The notes below the pieces were generated by a model. That model searched no databases. It worked only from the letters and a program-made list of their open reading frames with translations, and was not told the DNA's origin. DNA of 64,000 nt from Vallitalea longa. Lineage in GTDB: Bacteria; Bacillota; Clostridia; Lachnospirales; Vallitaleaceae. Positions 34,056 to 42,971 of the stretch are shown here, piece by piece. Position 1 is the stretch's first letter. Each line of letters opens with the position of its first letter. The stretch covers positions 31,447 through 95,446 of the forward strand of contig NZ_BRLB01000021.1 of assembly GCF_027923465.1 (NCBI RefSeq). Reading direction: 5' to 3'. A program made the translations under genes and the position numbers.

Positions 34056-35096
34056 ATGCATTTATCATATTTTGATGCAGATAATAAAATAGATGTTCAT
34101 TTTTTGTATTCTCCTTATCATGAACTTATAGGTAGCCTTCATGTTTTGGCAAAGTATGATCATCATATGCCTAGAGAACAATGGGCTATAAATATGATAA
34201 AGAAATTATCTCCTGAAATAAAAGAGAAAATATTATTATATAAAGATATAACACATCAGTATTTAGGACTACTCAATTTTTTGGATAATAAAGATCTATG
34301 GGATATTAGCATCTCTGAATGTCTTTATGAATTAGAAAAGGTAAATATTATTGATTTTTTCTACTTGACATTTAATGGTGTAATTAATAGACAAAGTATA
34401 ATTAATGCAATCAAGAGCAATTATTATAGTGATACTATGCCAAGTGATTATGTGGAATGTATGAAAAAACCTTATGATTTTAGAGAACAGATCCTTAGTT
34501 TTATAAGAGAATACTACTATAATTACTTTGCTATGGAGTTAAGTTTTTCAGAACCAGTATTAATAAGAAAGTTAAAGAAAGAATATTACAGATGTAAGGA
34601 AATATCTATTTACGATTATATTAAGATGCTTCATCCAAGAATAGAGGTAACTGATGATAGAATCAACTTTCATAAATATCGGACCTTCGAAGTATATAAG
34701 AAAGATTTACAGGAGGCAGTTTTTAAGATAGATAGTTTCATTAACCCTCATCTGTTGATAAATATTGAAGCTAAAAAATATATTGAACTGATAATACCAA
34801 CATACATAACTTCATACGATAGCGATAAATTACCTGCAGATACATTAAGTGTTTTTAAAGCTATAGCAGATGAGACTAGAATGAAGATCATACGTAATCT
34901 ATATAGGGAACCTATGTCTACACAGAAGTTAGCTGACAAATTGAATCTTACGGAAGCTTGTATATCTAAACATCTAAAAATATTATTTAATGCATCAATA
35001 GTAACTAAAGTTAGAGACGGTAATTATATGAATTACCATCTTGACCAAATGATTATTGATAGTCTGGTAATGTATATGTATGAGTATCTAAATTAA
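34056..35096 (+). CDS. ArsR-type transcriptional regulator with long N-terminal domain
   Basis: 346-residue predicted regulator. The C-terminal ~85 residues are an ArsR winged HTH (FKAIADETRMKIIRNL, then ACISKHLKILFNASIV). The N-terminal ~260 residues resemble the DUF5937-like region (HFLYSPYHELIGSLHVLAKY near the start), which usually precedes an ArsR HTH. No metal-binding Cys cluster is apparent, so it probably senses something other than metal. The ATG at 34056 is seven bases after AAGGAGG; the adjacent TTG is too close. It may regulate the sugar or cell-wall genes on either side. Confidence 0.75.
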   Translation: MHLSYFDADNKIDVHFLYSPYHELIGSLHVLAKYDHHMPREQWAINMIKKLSPEIKEKILLYKDITHQYLGLLNFLDNKDLWDISISECLYELEKVNIIDFFYLTFNGVINRQSIINAIKSNYYSDTMPSDYVECMKKPYDFREQILSFIREYYYNYFAMELSFSEPVLIRKLKKEYYRCKEISIYDYIKMLHPRIEVTDDRINFHKYRTFEVYKKDLQEAVFKIDSFINPHLLINIEAKKYIELIIPTYITSYDSDKLPADTLSVFKAIADETRMKIIRNLYREPMSTQKLADKLNLTEACISKHLKILFNASIVTKVRDGNYMNYHLDQMIIDSLVMYMYEYLN

Positions 35097-35102
35097 AAAA
35101 GG

Positions 35103-35175
35103 GGGTGTTCGTAATAACTAGTTATAATATTTATAATGTAATTTATAACTAAAATTATTACGAATACCCTTTTAC
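35103..35175. terminator. Long bidirectional terminator-like hairpin
   Basis: GGGTGTTCGTAATAA (35103-35117) pairs with TTATTACGAATACCC (35155-35169) with one G-U pair, and an inner TAGTTATAA/TTATAACTA pairing extends it. A-rich before and TTTT after. It serves the converging regulator (+) and DUF1801 (-) genes. Its long stem-loop could also be a small mobile-element relic, but no target duplication is seen. Confidence 0.7.
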
Positions 35176-35177
35176 AC

Positions 35178-35600
35178 TTAATATTTAATTGGTTTTTTGC
35201 TTTTTATATAGTTGATTGATTCTGATATCAATTCTTTCAATACATCTATATCTATGTCCTCTAATTTATTGATATATAAGCAGGATTTACCTAATTTGTG
35301 TTTTCCTAACTTACCTAGAAGCTCTTCATACATGTTGAAACCATTCATAATATAAATCGTAACATTTTGTTTCCTGGGAGAAAATCCAGTCAACATCCAA
35401 TCATGATTTCCAGTTGTATTGGTATAGATCATTTTTCCGAAACCTATTATAGTGGGTCCCCACATCTTAGGTTCTTCTTTAGTTATAGATTTCATGATTT
35501 CCAATAATCTGATACTGTCTTCTTTTCTTTTGTTGTTTTTAACTGATTGCAAAAATTCCATAGGATCATTGTTATTAATCTTTGTTTTCAATTCTGCCAT
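35178..35600 (-). CDS. DUF1801 domain protein
   Basis: 140-residue single-domain protein of the YdhG-like DUF1801 family (MWGPTIIGFGKMIY, then GFSPRKQNVTIYIM). The molecular role of the family is unknown. GAGGTGATG before the ATG supports the start. It converges with the ArsR-type regulator gene and is transcribed away from anmK. Confidence 0.8.
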   Translation of the reverse strand: MAELKTKINNNDPMEFLQSVKNNKRKEDSIRLLEIMKSITKEEPKMWGPTIIGFGKMIYTNTTGNHDWMLTGFSPRKQNVTIYIMNGFNMYEELLGKLGKHKLGKSCLYINKLEDIDIDVLKELISESINYIKSKKPIKY

Positions 35601-35799
35601 TATATCATCACCTCATTAATAAGTATGTCCAAAAATCTTGAATACATATTATTGTAATGGATATTGAGATGGATTGCTATAACAAATTTCAGTATATGTA
35701 ATTGAAATATAATTACATACATGATATTATAATTATGAAATAATATTTTATAATTGATATTGAAATCAAAAAATATAATGAAAAGTGGAGATGATATAT

Positions 35800-36975
35800 A
35801 TGATAAATAAAATACAAAAAGTCGTTAATAAGGAAAAAACATTAGCTGTTGGGCTTATGTCTGGAACTTCTCTTGATGGGGTGGATGCTGCACTTGTTGA
35901 AATACAGAATTCATCCTTAGATACTAAGGTGAAACTTATAGAATTCAATACTCTCAATTATAATTCTGAGGAAAGAAACAATATACTGAAAATATGTGCT
36001 GATGATACATCAAGTGTTGAAGATATATGTAAGATGAATGTGTATCTAGGAGAAAAAATGGCAGAAGCGGCTAATGTGGTTATCAAAAAAGCGAATTTGA
36101 ACAATTCTGATATCGATTTTATAAGTACTCATGGACAAACAATCTATCATATTCCCGAGTATCATGCTACTATGCAGATAGGAGAATTAGCTGTAATTGC
36201 AGAGAGAACAGGATGTATAACTGTAGGAGACTACAGACCTAGTGATATGGCTGCAAAAGGACAAGGAGCTCCTTTAGTTCCTTTTACAGATTATTTGTTA
36301 TTCAGAAGTAGGAGTAAAGGGCGTGCTTTAATAAATATAGGTGGCATCAGTAATGTGTCTTTGATAGAAACTGGTGTAGGATTAGAAGATGTTACTGCTT
36401 TTGATATGGGACCTGGTAATATGCTCATAGATGCTATTGTGTCAATAGGAACTAATAACCAATATACATATGATAAGAATGGAAATATTGCATCTAAAGG
36501 AAAAGTATGTAATAATTGGTTATACAATATTATTAATAATGATGAATTTATTACTAAAATGCCTCCTAAAAGTACTGGAAGAGAGAAGTATACATTTAAT
36601 TTAGCAAAAGAATTGTATAATCAGGGTATCTCCATGGGATTAGATTTTGAAGATATCATAGCTACAATAACGTCGTATACCATAGAATCTATAATTATGC
36701 ATTTTAGAGATTATATAGATATCAACTATAATATTGATGAAGTAATAATTAGTGGAGGTGGGGTATATAACAATACGATTATAAAAGGACTAGATAATGG
36801 GTTGAAACAACATGTAACAATATTAGATGATTGGGGATATTCTTCAGATGCAAAAGAAGCTATTGCTTTTGCTATTCTAGGCAATGAATTCTTACATGGT
36901 AACAACAACAATCTTCCTTCAGCGACCGGAGCTTCTAAAGGCATCTGCATGGGAAAATTGGTCTTACCAAGTTAA
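35800..36975 (+). CDS. anmK: Anhydro-N-acetylmuramic acid kinase
   Basis: 391-residue cytoplasmic kinase that opens 1,6-anhydro-MurNAc and phosphorylates it to MurNAc 6-phosphate during peptidoglycan recycling. The ATP/substrate motifs are GLMSGTSLDGVDAAL (about 19-33), STHGQTIYH, LINIGGISNVSLIE and AFDMGPGNMLID. Length is normal. An in-frame GTG at 35785 overlaps the GGAG ribosome site; the ATG at 35800 nine bases after it is chosen. It heads a small recycling group with the carboxypeptidase and epimerase that follow. Confidence 0.95.
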   Translation: MINKIQKVVNKEKTLAVGLMSGTSLDGVDAALVEIQNSSLDTKVKLIEFNTLNYNSEERNNILKICADDTSSVEDICKMNVYLGEKMAEAANVVIKKANLNNSDIDFISTHGQTIYHIPEYHATMQIGELAVIAERTGCITVGDYRPSDMAAKGQGAPLVPFTDYLLFRSRSKGRALINIGGISNVSLIETGVGLEDVTAFDMGPGNMLIDAIVSIGTNNQYTYDKNGNIASKGKVCNNWLYNIINNDEFITKMPPKSTGREKYTFNLAKELYNQGISMGLDFEDIIATITSYTIESIIMHFRDYIDINYNIDEVIISGGGVYNNTIIKGLDNGLKQHVTILDDWGYSSDAKEAIAFAILGNEFLHGNNNNLPSATGASKGICMGKLVLPS

Positions 36976-37061
36976 GTTACATCATATCGTAGCATAGAAT
37001 ATATAAGTAATATATTGCAAACAGAATTGTTAAGATGCACGATAATATATATTTTTAAGGG

Positions 37062-37982
37062 GTGATAATAATTAATAGACCACAGAAATTAGTTGAGGGA
37101 GATATTATAGGTGTCATTGCACCGGGAAGTCCTACAACCATGGATAAAGTCAATAAAGCTAAGAATTCTTTAGAAGAGTTGGGGTTTGAAGTCAAATTAG
37201 GTGAAAGTTGTTATGAAAAAGATACATATTTGGCTGGAGACGATAATCTGAGGGCTAATGATGTTAATGAAATGTTTCTAGACGATAATGTGAAAGGTAT
37301 CATATGCTTGAGAGGTGGCTATGGAACAAGTAGAATACTTAATCTGATTAATTACAGAGCCATTAAAAAACATCCTAAGGTTTTTGTAGGTTATAGTGAT
37401 ATAACTGCTTTACATATAGCTTTTAACCAATTGAGTAACATGGTTACTTATCATGGTCCAATGGCTGGTGATATGCTTGAGGGGATGGATGAATTTACAA
37501 AGAAGAGTTTTTTCTATAGTATACAGGCAGAGAATGAAATATGCATTAATAATCCTAAGAGCAGTAATATTGAGTGCTTATGTCCAGGTGTAGCCAAGGG
37601 AAAAATCATCGGCGGTAATTTGTCTTTGATCATTTCAACTCTTGGAACTCCTTATGAAATCAATACAAAAGGTAAAATCTTGTTTATAGAAGAAGTAAGA
37701 GAAAGACCGTATGTTATCGACAGATTATTGATGCAATTAAAACATGCTAAGAAATTTCAAGATGCAAAAGGTATAATATTAGGTGATTTCAAAGATTGTG
37801 TTCCCAAGGAAAACGAGGATAGTAAAAGTTTGGAAGAAGTTTTTAATGAAATAATCAAACCACTGAACAAACCTACAATCTATAAACTGAAAGCAGGACA
37901 TTGTAATCCAATGGTAACATTACCATTTGGACTAAATTCATATATGGATGCAGATAGAGGTGTATTGATATCCAATATATAG
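37062..37982 (+). CDS. Muramoyltetrapeptide (LD-)carboxypeptidase, peptidase S66 family
   Basis: 306-residue cytoplasmic carboxypeptidase that removes the terminal D-Ala from tetrapeptides in murein recycling. The S66 catalytic triad is visible: Ser112 in GYSDIT, Glu in FIEEVRERPY and His in AGHCNPMVTLPFG. The start is unclear. The GTG at 37062 partly overlaps the AAGGGG ribosome site, and the next in-frame candidates are ATA/ATT codons (ATT at 37071), while no ATG lies nearby. It belongs with anmK upstream and the epimerase downstream. Confidence 0.92.
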   Translation: MIIINRPQKLVEGDIIGVIAPGSPTTMDKVNKAKNSLEELGFEVKLGESCYEKDTYLAGDDNLRANDVNEMFLDDNVKGIICLRGGYGTSRILNLINYRAIKKHPKVFVGYSDITALHIAFNQLSNMVTYHGPMAGDMLEGMDEFTKKSFFYSIQAENEICINNPKSSNIECLCPGVAKGKIIGGNLSLIISTLGTPYEINTKGKILFIEEVRERPYVIDRLLMQLKHAKKFQDAKGIILGDFKDCVPKENEDSKSLEEVFNEIIKPLNKPTIYKLKAGHCNPMVTLPFGLNSYMDADRGVLISNI

Positions 37983-38038
37983 AAATATTAACTTATTGTA
38001 AGTGTGTAAATAATATTGATTGTGTTGAAGGTGATTAA

Positions 38039-39106
38039 ATGAAAATAATTGATATCAAGACAGAAAAAATATCTATAGGTTTAAAAAAGCCATTTATTAC
38101 TGCACTTAGAAGTCTAAGAAGTATAGACAGTATTGTCGTAAAAGTTATAACTGATGAGTACATAGGTTATGGTGCGGCAGCTGAGACAGCGGTCATAACT
38201 GGAGATATCAACAGTTCGATTATAGGTGCTATAGACTATATAAAAACATTTCTTATTGGAAAAGATATCAGTAGTTTCGAGAAGCTGATGGAAATACTTA
38301 ATAACTGTATTGTTGGTAATACAAGTGCAAAAGCTTCCATAGATATGGCTTTGTATGATCTATACGGAAAATTATATAAAGCTCCTGTTTATAAGTTGTT
38401 AGGAGGTTATAGGGATAAATTGACTACAGATATTACAATTAGCCTAAAATCTCCTGATGAAATGGCTATCGATAGTATTCAAGCTGTTAATCAAGGTTTT
38501 AATGCGTTGAAAGTAAAAGTAGGTAATAATTCTAATCTGGATATTGAAAGATTAAAGGCCATAAGAAAAGCTGTGGGAAATACGGTTAGTATCAAAGTCG
38601 ATGCCAATCAAGGATGGGAAGCAAAAGAAGCTGTTTATGTTATTAAGAGAATGGAACAAGAAGACATAAATATCGATCTTGCTGAGCAACCTGTTACGGC
38701 AGAAGATATAGATGGTCTAAAATATGTTACTGATAATGTTAACATACCTGTATTAGCCGATGAGAGTGTTTTTTCTCCTATGGATGCTATGAACATCATT
38801 AACAATAGGGCGGCTGATATGATTAATATTAAGCTTATGAAAACGGGAGGCATATATAATGCTCTCAAGATTGTTTCGTTGGCTGAAACTGTTGGTATGA
38901 AGTGTATGATAGGTTCAATGATGGAAAACATCATAGGAGTAACAGCAGCAGCACATTTAGGGGCTGCAAAGGCTAATATAATAGAGGTAGACCTTGATGT
39001 GCCATTGTTATGCAGTGAAAATCCGATTGATGGTGGGATTGTATATGATAAAAACAATATGATTCTTGGTATCGATTCCGGGTTGGGATTTAATGATATC
39101 TTTTAA
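38039..39106 (+). CDS. Dipeptide epimerase (L-Ala-D/L-Glu epimerase-like, enolase superfamily)
   Basis: 355 residues of the muconate-lactonizing/enolase superfamily. Catalytic elements are visible: KVKVG (Lys acid/base), IKVDANQGW (metal Asp), LAEQPV (metal Glu), LADESVF (metal Asp) and NIKLMKTGG (second Lys). L-Ala-D-Glu from murein peptides would be epimerised to L-Ala-L-Glu for catabolism, which agrees with the adjacent carboxypeptidase and anmK. GAAGGTGAT precedes the ATG. Exact dipeptide specificity is inferred from context. Confidence 0.9.
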   Translation: MKIIDIKTEKISIGLKKPFITALRSLRSIDSIVVKVITDEYIGYGAAAETAVITGDINSSIIGAIDYIKTFLIGKDISSFEKLMEILNNCIVGNTSAKASIDMALYDLYGKLYKAPVYKLLGGYRDKLTTDITISLKSPDEMAIDSIQAVNQGFNALKVKVGNNSNLDIERLKAIRKAVGNTVSIKVDANQGWEAKEAVYVIKRMEQEDINIDLAEQPVTAEDIDGLKYVTDNVNIPVLADESVFSPMDAMNIINNRAADMINIKLMKTGGIYNALKIVSLAETVGMKCMIGSMMENIIGVTAAAHLGAAKANIIEVDLDVPLLCSENPIDGGIVYDKNNMILGIDSGLGFNDIF

Positions 39107-39148
39107 ATAAACTAATATCTATAGAAATAAATATAAAAAAACAGAATT

Positions 39149-39196
39149 AAACCTCCTTGGCAAGAATTATAAAATATTTTTGTTAAGGAGGTTTTT
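39149..39196. terminator. Bidirectional Rho-independent terminator
   Basis: AAACCTCCTTGGCAA (39149-39163) pairs with TTGTTAAGGAGGTTT (39180-39194) and T/A runs flank both sides. It lies between the epimerase (+) and GNAT (-) genes. Confidence 0.85.
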
Positions 39197-39197
39197 C

Positions 39198-39740
39198 TTA
39201 TAAATCCATTTTCTTATTTTTATTGATAGCTCTCATAATATAAATATCCTTATCTTCTTTTTCAATGAAAGAATTGATTTTATATCCACTACTGATATAT
39301 GTTTTTACAGCATGTCGATCATTACAATTAACTTGTAGGTAAGAGTATTTGGAATTGATTTTGTTGAATATGATTTTATGGGTCAATTCGATTATTTTCA
39401 TACCGTAGCCCTTATTCTTTGCTTTTGTTTCCCCAATAACAAAGCCCATGAATTCAACAACATCATCATCTATAATTCTTATGGCAGTAGTACCTATGGG
39501 CATACCATAGACTTGTTTTTCTTCAACTATATAGATTAATAGTTTTTCATCTTTTTTATAATTTCTATACCATTTTCTACGGGTGATTTTAGAGTAATCA
39601 CTATTCAATATAGTATCTCTTATTGAACTTTTCATAATCCATTGCTTAATCAAATTATAGTCTTTATTCTTTATTTCTCGAAACTTGAATTCATGATTTT
39701 CATATGAGGAATGTTTATTCAACAATCTAACACCTACCAT
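39198..39740 (-). CDS. GNAT family N-acetyltransferase
   Basis: About 180 residues with a GNAT fold: FKFREIKNKDYNLIKQW at the start, GMPIGTTAIRIIDDDVVEFMG in the core strands, and the acetyl-CoA motif GETKAKNKGYGMKIIEL followed by QVNCNDRHAVKTYISSGYK. This pattern is close to diamine/ribosomal-protein acetyltransferases. The start is uncertain: an ATG at 39740 has no clear ribosome site, a TTG at 39758 is possible, and a TTG at 39722 follows TAGGTG. The substrate is unknown. It reads away from dpaA. Confidence 0.75.
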   Translation of the reverse strand: MVGVRLLNKHSSYENHEFKFREIKNKDYNLIKQWIMKSSIRDTILNSDYSKITRRKWYRNYKKDEKLLIYIVEEKQVYGMPIGTTAIRIIDDDVVEFMGFVIGETKAKNKGYGMKIIELTHKIIFNKINSKYSYLQVNCNDRHAVKTYISSGYKINSFIEKEDKDIYIMRAINKNKKMDL

Positions 39741-39944
39741 ATAATAATATTGAGACAAGAAGAAAAAATACTGATAAAAATCAGATTACAAGAACTTAAT
39801 AAATTAATGTTATAGAGATAATTCATATATAAATATTAGCATTCATAATAGTCAATATATGTTAATCCATTTCAATAGGTACATTGTCTAAATAAAAATA
39901 AGGATATCCTTGTAAAATACATACAAATTTAATTTTCAGCTATC

Positions 39945-39972
39945 ACATATAGCCTGTAGAAAACATATTTTA
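39945..39972 (+). promoter_or_regulatory. Candidate SigK-type promoter before dpaA
   Basis: ACA (39945-39947), 16 bp, CATATTTTA (39964-39972) fits the AC-N16/17-CATAnnnTA pattern of SigK promoters. Dipicolinate synthase is SigK-controlled in Bacillus, so this is plausible, but the motif is short and AT-rich. Confidence 0.35.
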
Positions 39973-40004
39973 TTATTAAAGTACAATAGTTAGTGATGAT
40001 ATTT

Positions 40005-40910
40005 ATGAAGAAAAAAATAGCAGTGATTGGCGGAGATTTGAGACAGATTTATTTATCTAACATATTGGCTGATAAATATAGAGTATCTATTTTTGGTAAC
40101 GAACATAAAGATCTTAGCAGTAAAGTATCTAGAGCATTATCTTTAAAAGAAGCTGTAAGAGATAGTCATATCATCGTTTGTCCAATACCTTTTTCTAAAG
40201 ATAATGAGCACATATTTGTTGCTAACTCAAAAGAAAAAATACTATATAAAGATTTGTTTTCTCTAATTACCAAAGACCAGCGAATCTTTTCAGGTCCATA
40301 TAAAAATGATGTGATAGAGTATGCAAAGGAAAACGACATCCGTTTATTTGATATTGTGGCTGCCTATGAATTCGCAATACTTAATTCTGTACCTACAGCA
40401 GAAGGTGTTATCGGTATGATGATAGAGAATCTAGGTATCACACTTTCAGGTAGCAAGTGCTTAGTGCTAGGTTACGGAAGGTGCGGTATGGCAATTTCTG
40501 ATCTAGCTAAGAAAATGAATATGGATGTATATGTAGCATCTGCAAGTAATGAAGAATTGATAATGGCTGAAATCAAAAAATACAAAACTCTAAAGATAGA
40601 AGATAAAAAATTACTGCTTGTAGATTATTTGACTAGAGAATTTTTAGATGAAAGTAATTTTATTATAAATCTCGAGAGATTCAACTATGTAATCAATACG
40701 ATTCCTGCTTCTCTAATAAACATTAATCTATCCAAGAAATTAGATAACTATATTTTTATTGACATAGCAAATATCTATGAAGATGATAAGAATAAATTCA
40801 TTAATGCAAGAGGAATACCTGGTAAATATTCACCAAAAACGGCAGGAAAAATTATTAGTGATGTTATTGAAAAACATATGCAAGAAACTATTAATTTAGG
40901 AAAGGAGTAG
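40005..40910 (+). CDS. dpaA: Dipicolinate synthase subunit A
   Basis: 301-residue oxidoreductase subunit that with DpaB makes pyridine-2,6-dicarboxylate, the spore-core calcium chelator, from dihydrodipicolinate in the mother cell. The N-terminal domain starts KKIAVIGGDLRQIYLSN and the Rossmann motif VLGYGRCGMAISDL begins at about residue 152. Start codons at 39993, 39996 and 40005 are all in frame; 40005 is chosen as the one nearest a GTGATG ribosome-like site, and the extra residues are unconserved in character. Its stop lies six bases before dpaB. Confidence 0.93.
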   Translation: MKKKIAVIGGDLRQIYLSNILADKYRVSIFGNEHKDLSSKVSRALSLKEAVRDSHIIVCPIPFSKDNEHIFVANSKEKILYKDLFSLITKDQRIFSGPYKNDVIEYAKENDIRLFDIVAAYEFAILNSVPTAEGVIGMMIENLGITLSGSKCLVLGYGRCGMAISDLAKKMNMDVYVASASNEELIMAEIKKYKTLKIEDKKLLLVDYLTREFLDESNFIINLERFNYVINTIPASLININLSKKLDNYIFIDIANIYEDDKNKFINARGIPGKYSPKTAGKIISDVIEKHMQETINLGKE

Positions 40911-40915
40911 ATTAT

Positions 40916-41503
40916 ATGAAAGAATTAGAAGGTATGAAGATTGGTTTTGCTTTATGTGGTTCATTTTGTACTATGGATAGAATATTTGACCCATTAAAAC
41001 AATTAGTTGAAAATGGTGCTGATGTGTATCCTATAATGTCTAATAATGCATACACTATAGATACAAGATTCGGTAATGCGAAAGATTTTGTCAAGAGATT
41101 AGAAGATATGACTGGACACAAGGTTCAAACCAAAATAGAAGAAACTGAACCTATAGGTCCCAAAAAGTTGATTGATATGTTAGTTGTTGCTCCATGTACA
41201 GGTAATACGTTAGGAAAATTAGCTAATGCCATTACAGATACATCTGTATTGATGGCAATAAAGGCAAACCTCAGGAATTGTCGTCCAGTTGTAATTGCTA
41301 TAGCGACTAATGATGGATTAGCCCTTAATTTCAAGAATTTTGGAACGCTCATGAATACTAGAAATATTTATTTTGTTCCATTTGGTCAAGATAACCATGT
41401 TTCTAAGAAAAATTCATTGGTAGCTAAGATGGACTTGATATATGATACGGTAAAAGAAGCTAAGGAAGGTAGGCAGATACAACCCGTCATCATACAATAC
41501 TAA
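40916..41503 (+). CDS. dpaB: Dipicolinate synthase subunit B
   Basis: 195-residue flavoprotein-type subunit of dipicolinate synthase (SpoVFB). The flavodoxin-like/HFCD fold shows in MKIGFALCGSFCTMDRI, DMLVVAPCTGNTLGKLANAI and VVIAIATNDGLALN. AAAGGAG precedes the ATG and it follows dpaA by six bases. Both subunits present in this order are diagnostic of an endospore former. Confidence 0.95.
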   Translation: MKELEGMKIGFALCGSFCTMDRIFDPLKQLVENGADVYPIMSNNAYTIDTRFGNAKDFVKRLEDMTGHKVQTKIEETEPIGPKKLIDMLVVAPCTGNTLGKLANAITDTSVLMAIKANLRNCRPVVIAIATNDGLALNFKNFGTLMNTRNIYFVPFGQDNHVSKKNSLVAKMDLIYDTVKEAKEGRQIQPVIIQY

Positions 41504-41572
41504 TAGATAAAATCCTTTTCAAAATAATGAGTATATGGTATATTTAGTTAAAAGATATAGAAGAAAAGATAC

Positions 41573-41607
41573 TTTCAAGGATACTTGCATATAAGGATTC
41601 CTTGAAA
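41573..41607 (+). repeat. Perfect inverted repeat upstream of aspartokinase
   Basis: TTTCAAGGA (41573-41581) is perfectly complementary to TCCTTGAAA (41599-41607) with a 17-nt loop. It lies in the 125-bp dpaB-aspartokinase gap. No U-run follows, so it is not a typical terminator. It is too small for a lysine riboswitch. Confidence 0.5.
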
Positions 41608-41628
41608 TATTAATTATGGGGTGAATAT

Positions 41629-42828
41629 ATGAGGATTTTGATTCAAAAATTTGGCGGTACATCTATGGCAACAGAAGAAACAAGAAAAAATGTTGTTGAT
41701 AAGATAACAGAAGCGAAGAAAGAATATGATAATGTTGTAGTAGTGGTTTCGGCAATTGGAAGATTAGGTGCTCCATATGCTACTGATTCACTACTACATT
41801 TAGTTAATTATAAGAATACATTATTATCGCCAAAAGAGATAGATCTGCTTATGTCAGTTGGCGAAATAATATCAGCACTCGTTATAACAAATACTTTGTT
41901 GGAAAATGGAATCAAAGCTTGTGCGTTGACTGGCGGTGGTGCTGGGATAGTCACTGACAACGATTTTAATAATGCTAATGTAATAGATATCAAAACAGAG
42001 CCTATAATAAAATTATTAAATGAAGGAATAATACCTGTTGTAGCAGGATTTCAAGGAGCAACAGTGGAAAATGAGATTACTACTCTTGGTAGAGGAGGAA
42101 GTGATACAACTGCTTCTTTACTTGGAGAAGCATTAGATGCTGATGCCATAGAAATATTTACTGATGTTGATGGTATAATGACTGCTGACCCTAGAATATG
42201 CAAGAGTGCGAAAATAATCGACGAAATCAGTTATAATGAAGTTTTTCAAATGGCTGGAAGTGGAGCGAAAGTTATACATCCTAGAGCTGTCGAGGTAGCA
42301 AGCAGATCAGGAATTCCATTAATCATCAAAAACACATTCAACGATTCTAGAGGAACAAGTATAAAAACATTCATCAAGTCCGAGAGAAAGAAGACGATAC
42401 AAGACAAACTTATTACAAGTATCGCTCATAAAACCAATATAATTCAATTTTCCATACAAGGAGAAATTGATGATGAAAACTTCTTTACTGAACTTGCAAA
42501 TGAAAATGTAAGTATCGATATCATTAATATATTTCCAGAACGAAAAGTATTTACAATAGATGATACTTGTAAAAATAAAGTGATAAAGTTAATAAATAAA
42601 TATAATGCGCCTTATACATTTATAGATAATTGCTGCAAAGTAACAGTCATCGGTGAGAAAATAACTGGAGTTCCTGGTGTAATGGCTAAGATAATCAGAT
42701 GTTTGAGCAAATCATCAGTGGAGATATTACAAACAGCAGATTCATTATCTACAATAGCTTGTCTAATTAAAGAAAAAGATCTTGAAATAGCCACAGAAGC
42801 TCTTCATAAAGAATTTATGCTTGGGTAA
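41629..42828 (+). CDS. Aspartate kinase
   Basis: 399-residue kinase for the first step of the lysine/threonine/diaminopimelate pathway, which also feeds dipicolinate. KFGGTSM is at residues 7-13, the catalytic LGRGGSDTTA is mid-protein, EIFTDVDGIMTADPR binds the phosphoryl/aspartyl part, and two ACT domains fill the C-terminus (~270-399). It is downstream of dpaAB in the same direction, like dapG near spoVF in Bacillus. Here asd and dapA are not in the cluster. Confidence 0.93.
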   Translation: MRILIQKFGGTSMATEETRKNVVDKITEAKKEYDNVVVVVSAIGRLGAPYATDSLLHLVNYKNTLLSPKEIDLLMSVGEIISALVITNTLLENGIKACALTGGGAGIVTDNDFNNANVIDIKTEPIIKLLNEGIIPVVAGFQGATVENEITTLGRGGSDTTASLLGEALDADAIEIFTDVDGIMTADPRICKSAKIIDEISYNEVFQMAGSGAKVIHPRAVEVASRSGIPLIIKNTFNDSRGTSIKTFIKSERKKTIQDKLITSIAHKTNIIQFSIQGEIDDENFFTELANENVSIDIINIFPERKVFTIDDTCKNKVIKLINKYNAPYTFIDNCCKVTVIGEKITGVPGVMAKIIRCLSKSSVEILQTADSLSTIACLIKEKDLEIATEALHKEFMLG

Positions 42829-42840
42829 TGTTAGTGGTTG

Positions 42841-42885
42841 TATATTGAACTTAATGAAATGTTTGCCTCCGTTAAGTTCAATATA
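42841..42885. repeat. Perfect 14-bp inverted repeat after aspartokinase
   Basis: TATATTGAACTTAA (42841-42854) is perfectly complementary to TTAAGTTCAATATA (42872-42885) with a 17-nt loop. Placed 12 bp after the stop of aspartokinase and before tepA. It could stop transcription without a U-run or be a protein-binding or processing site. Confidence 0.6.
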
Positions 42886-42971
42886 TAAATTCGTCTTAAT
42901 AGTATGAATGAAATACTATATTTATTCGTATAATATATGTACAAATATAAATAATCGAAGGGCGAATAATA

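Noticed and set aside
35103..35169. Miniature inverted-repeat transposable element
   Set aside because: The long hairpin lies precisely between convergent genes with A and T runs on both sides, which fits a bidirectional terminator, and no target duplication is visible.
41504..41628. Lysine riboswitch upstream of aspartokinase
   Set aside because: The gap is only 125 bp and contains a single 9-bp hairpin, far less than the lysine riboswitch fold.
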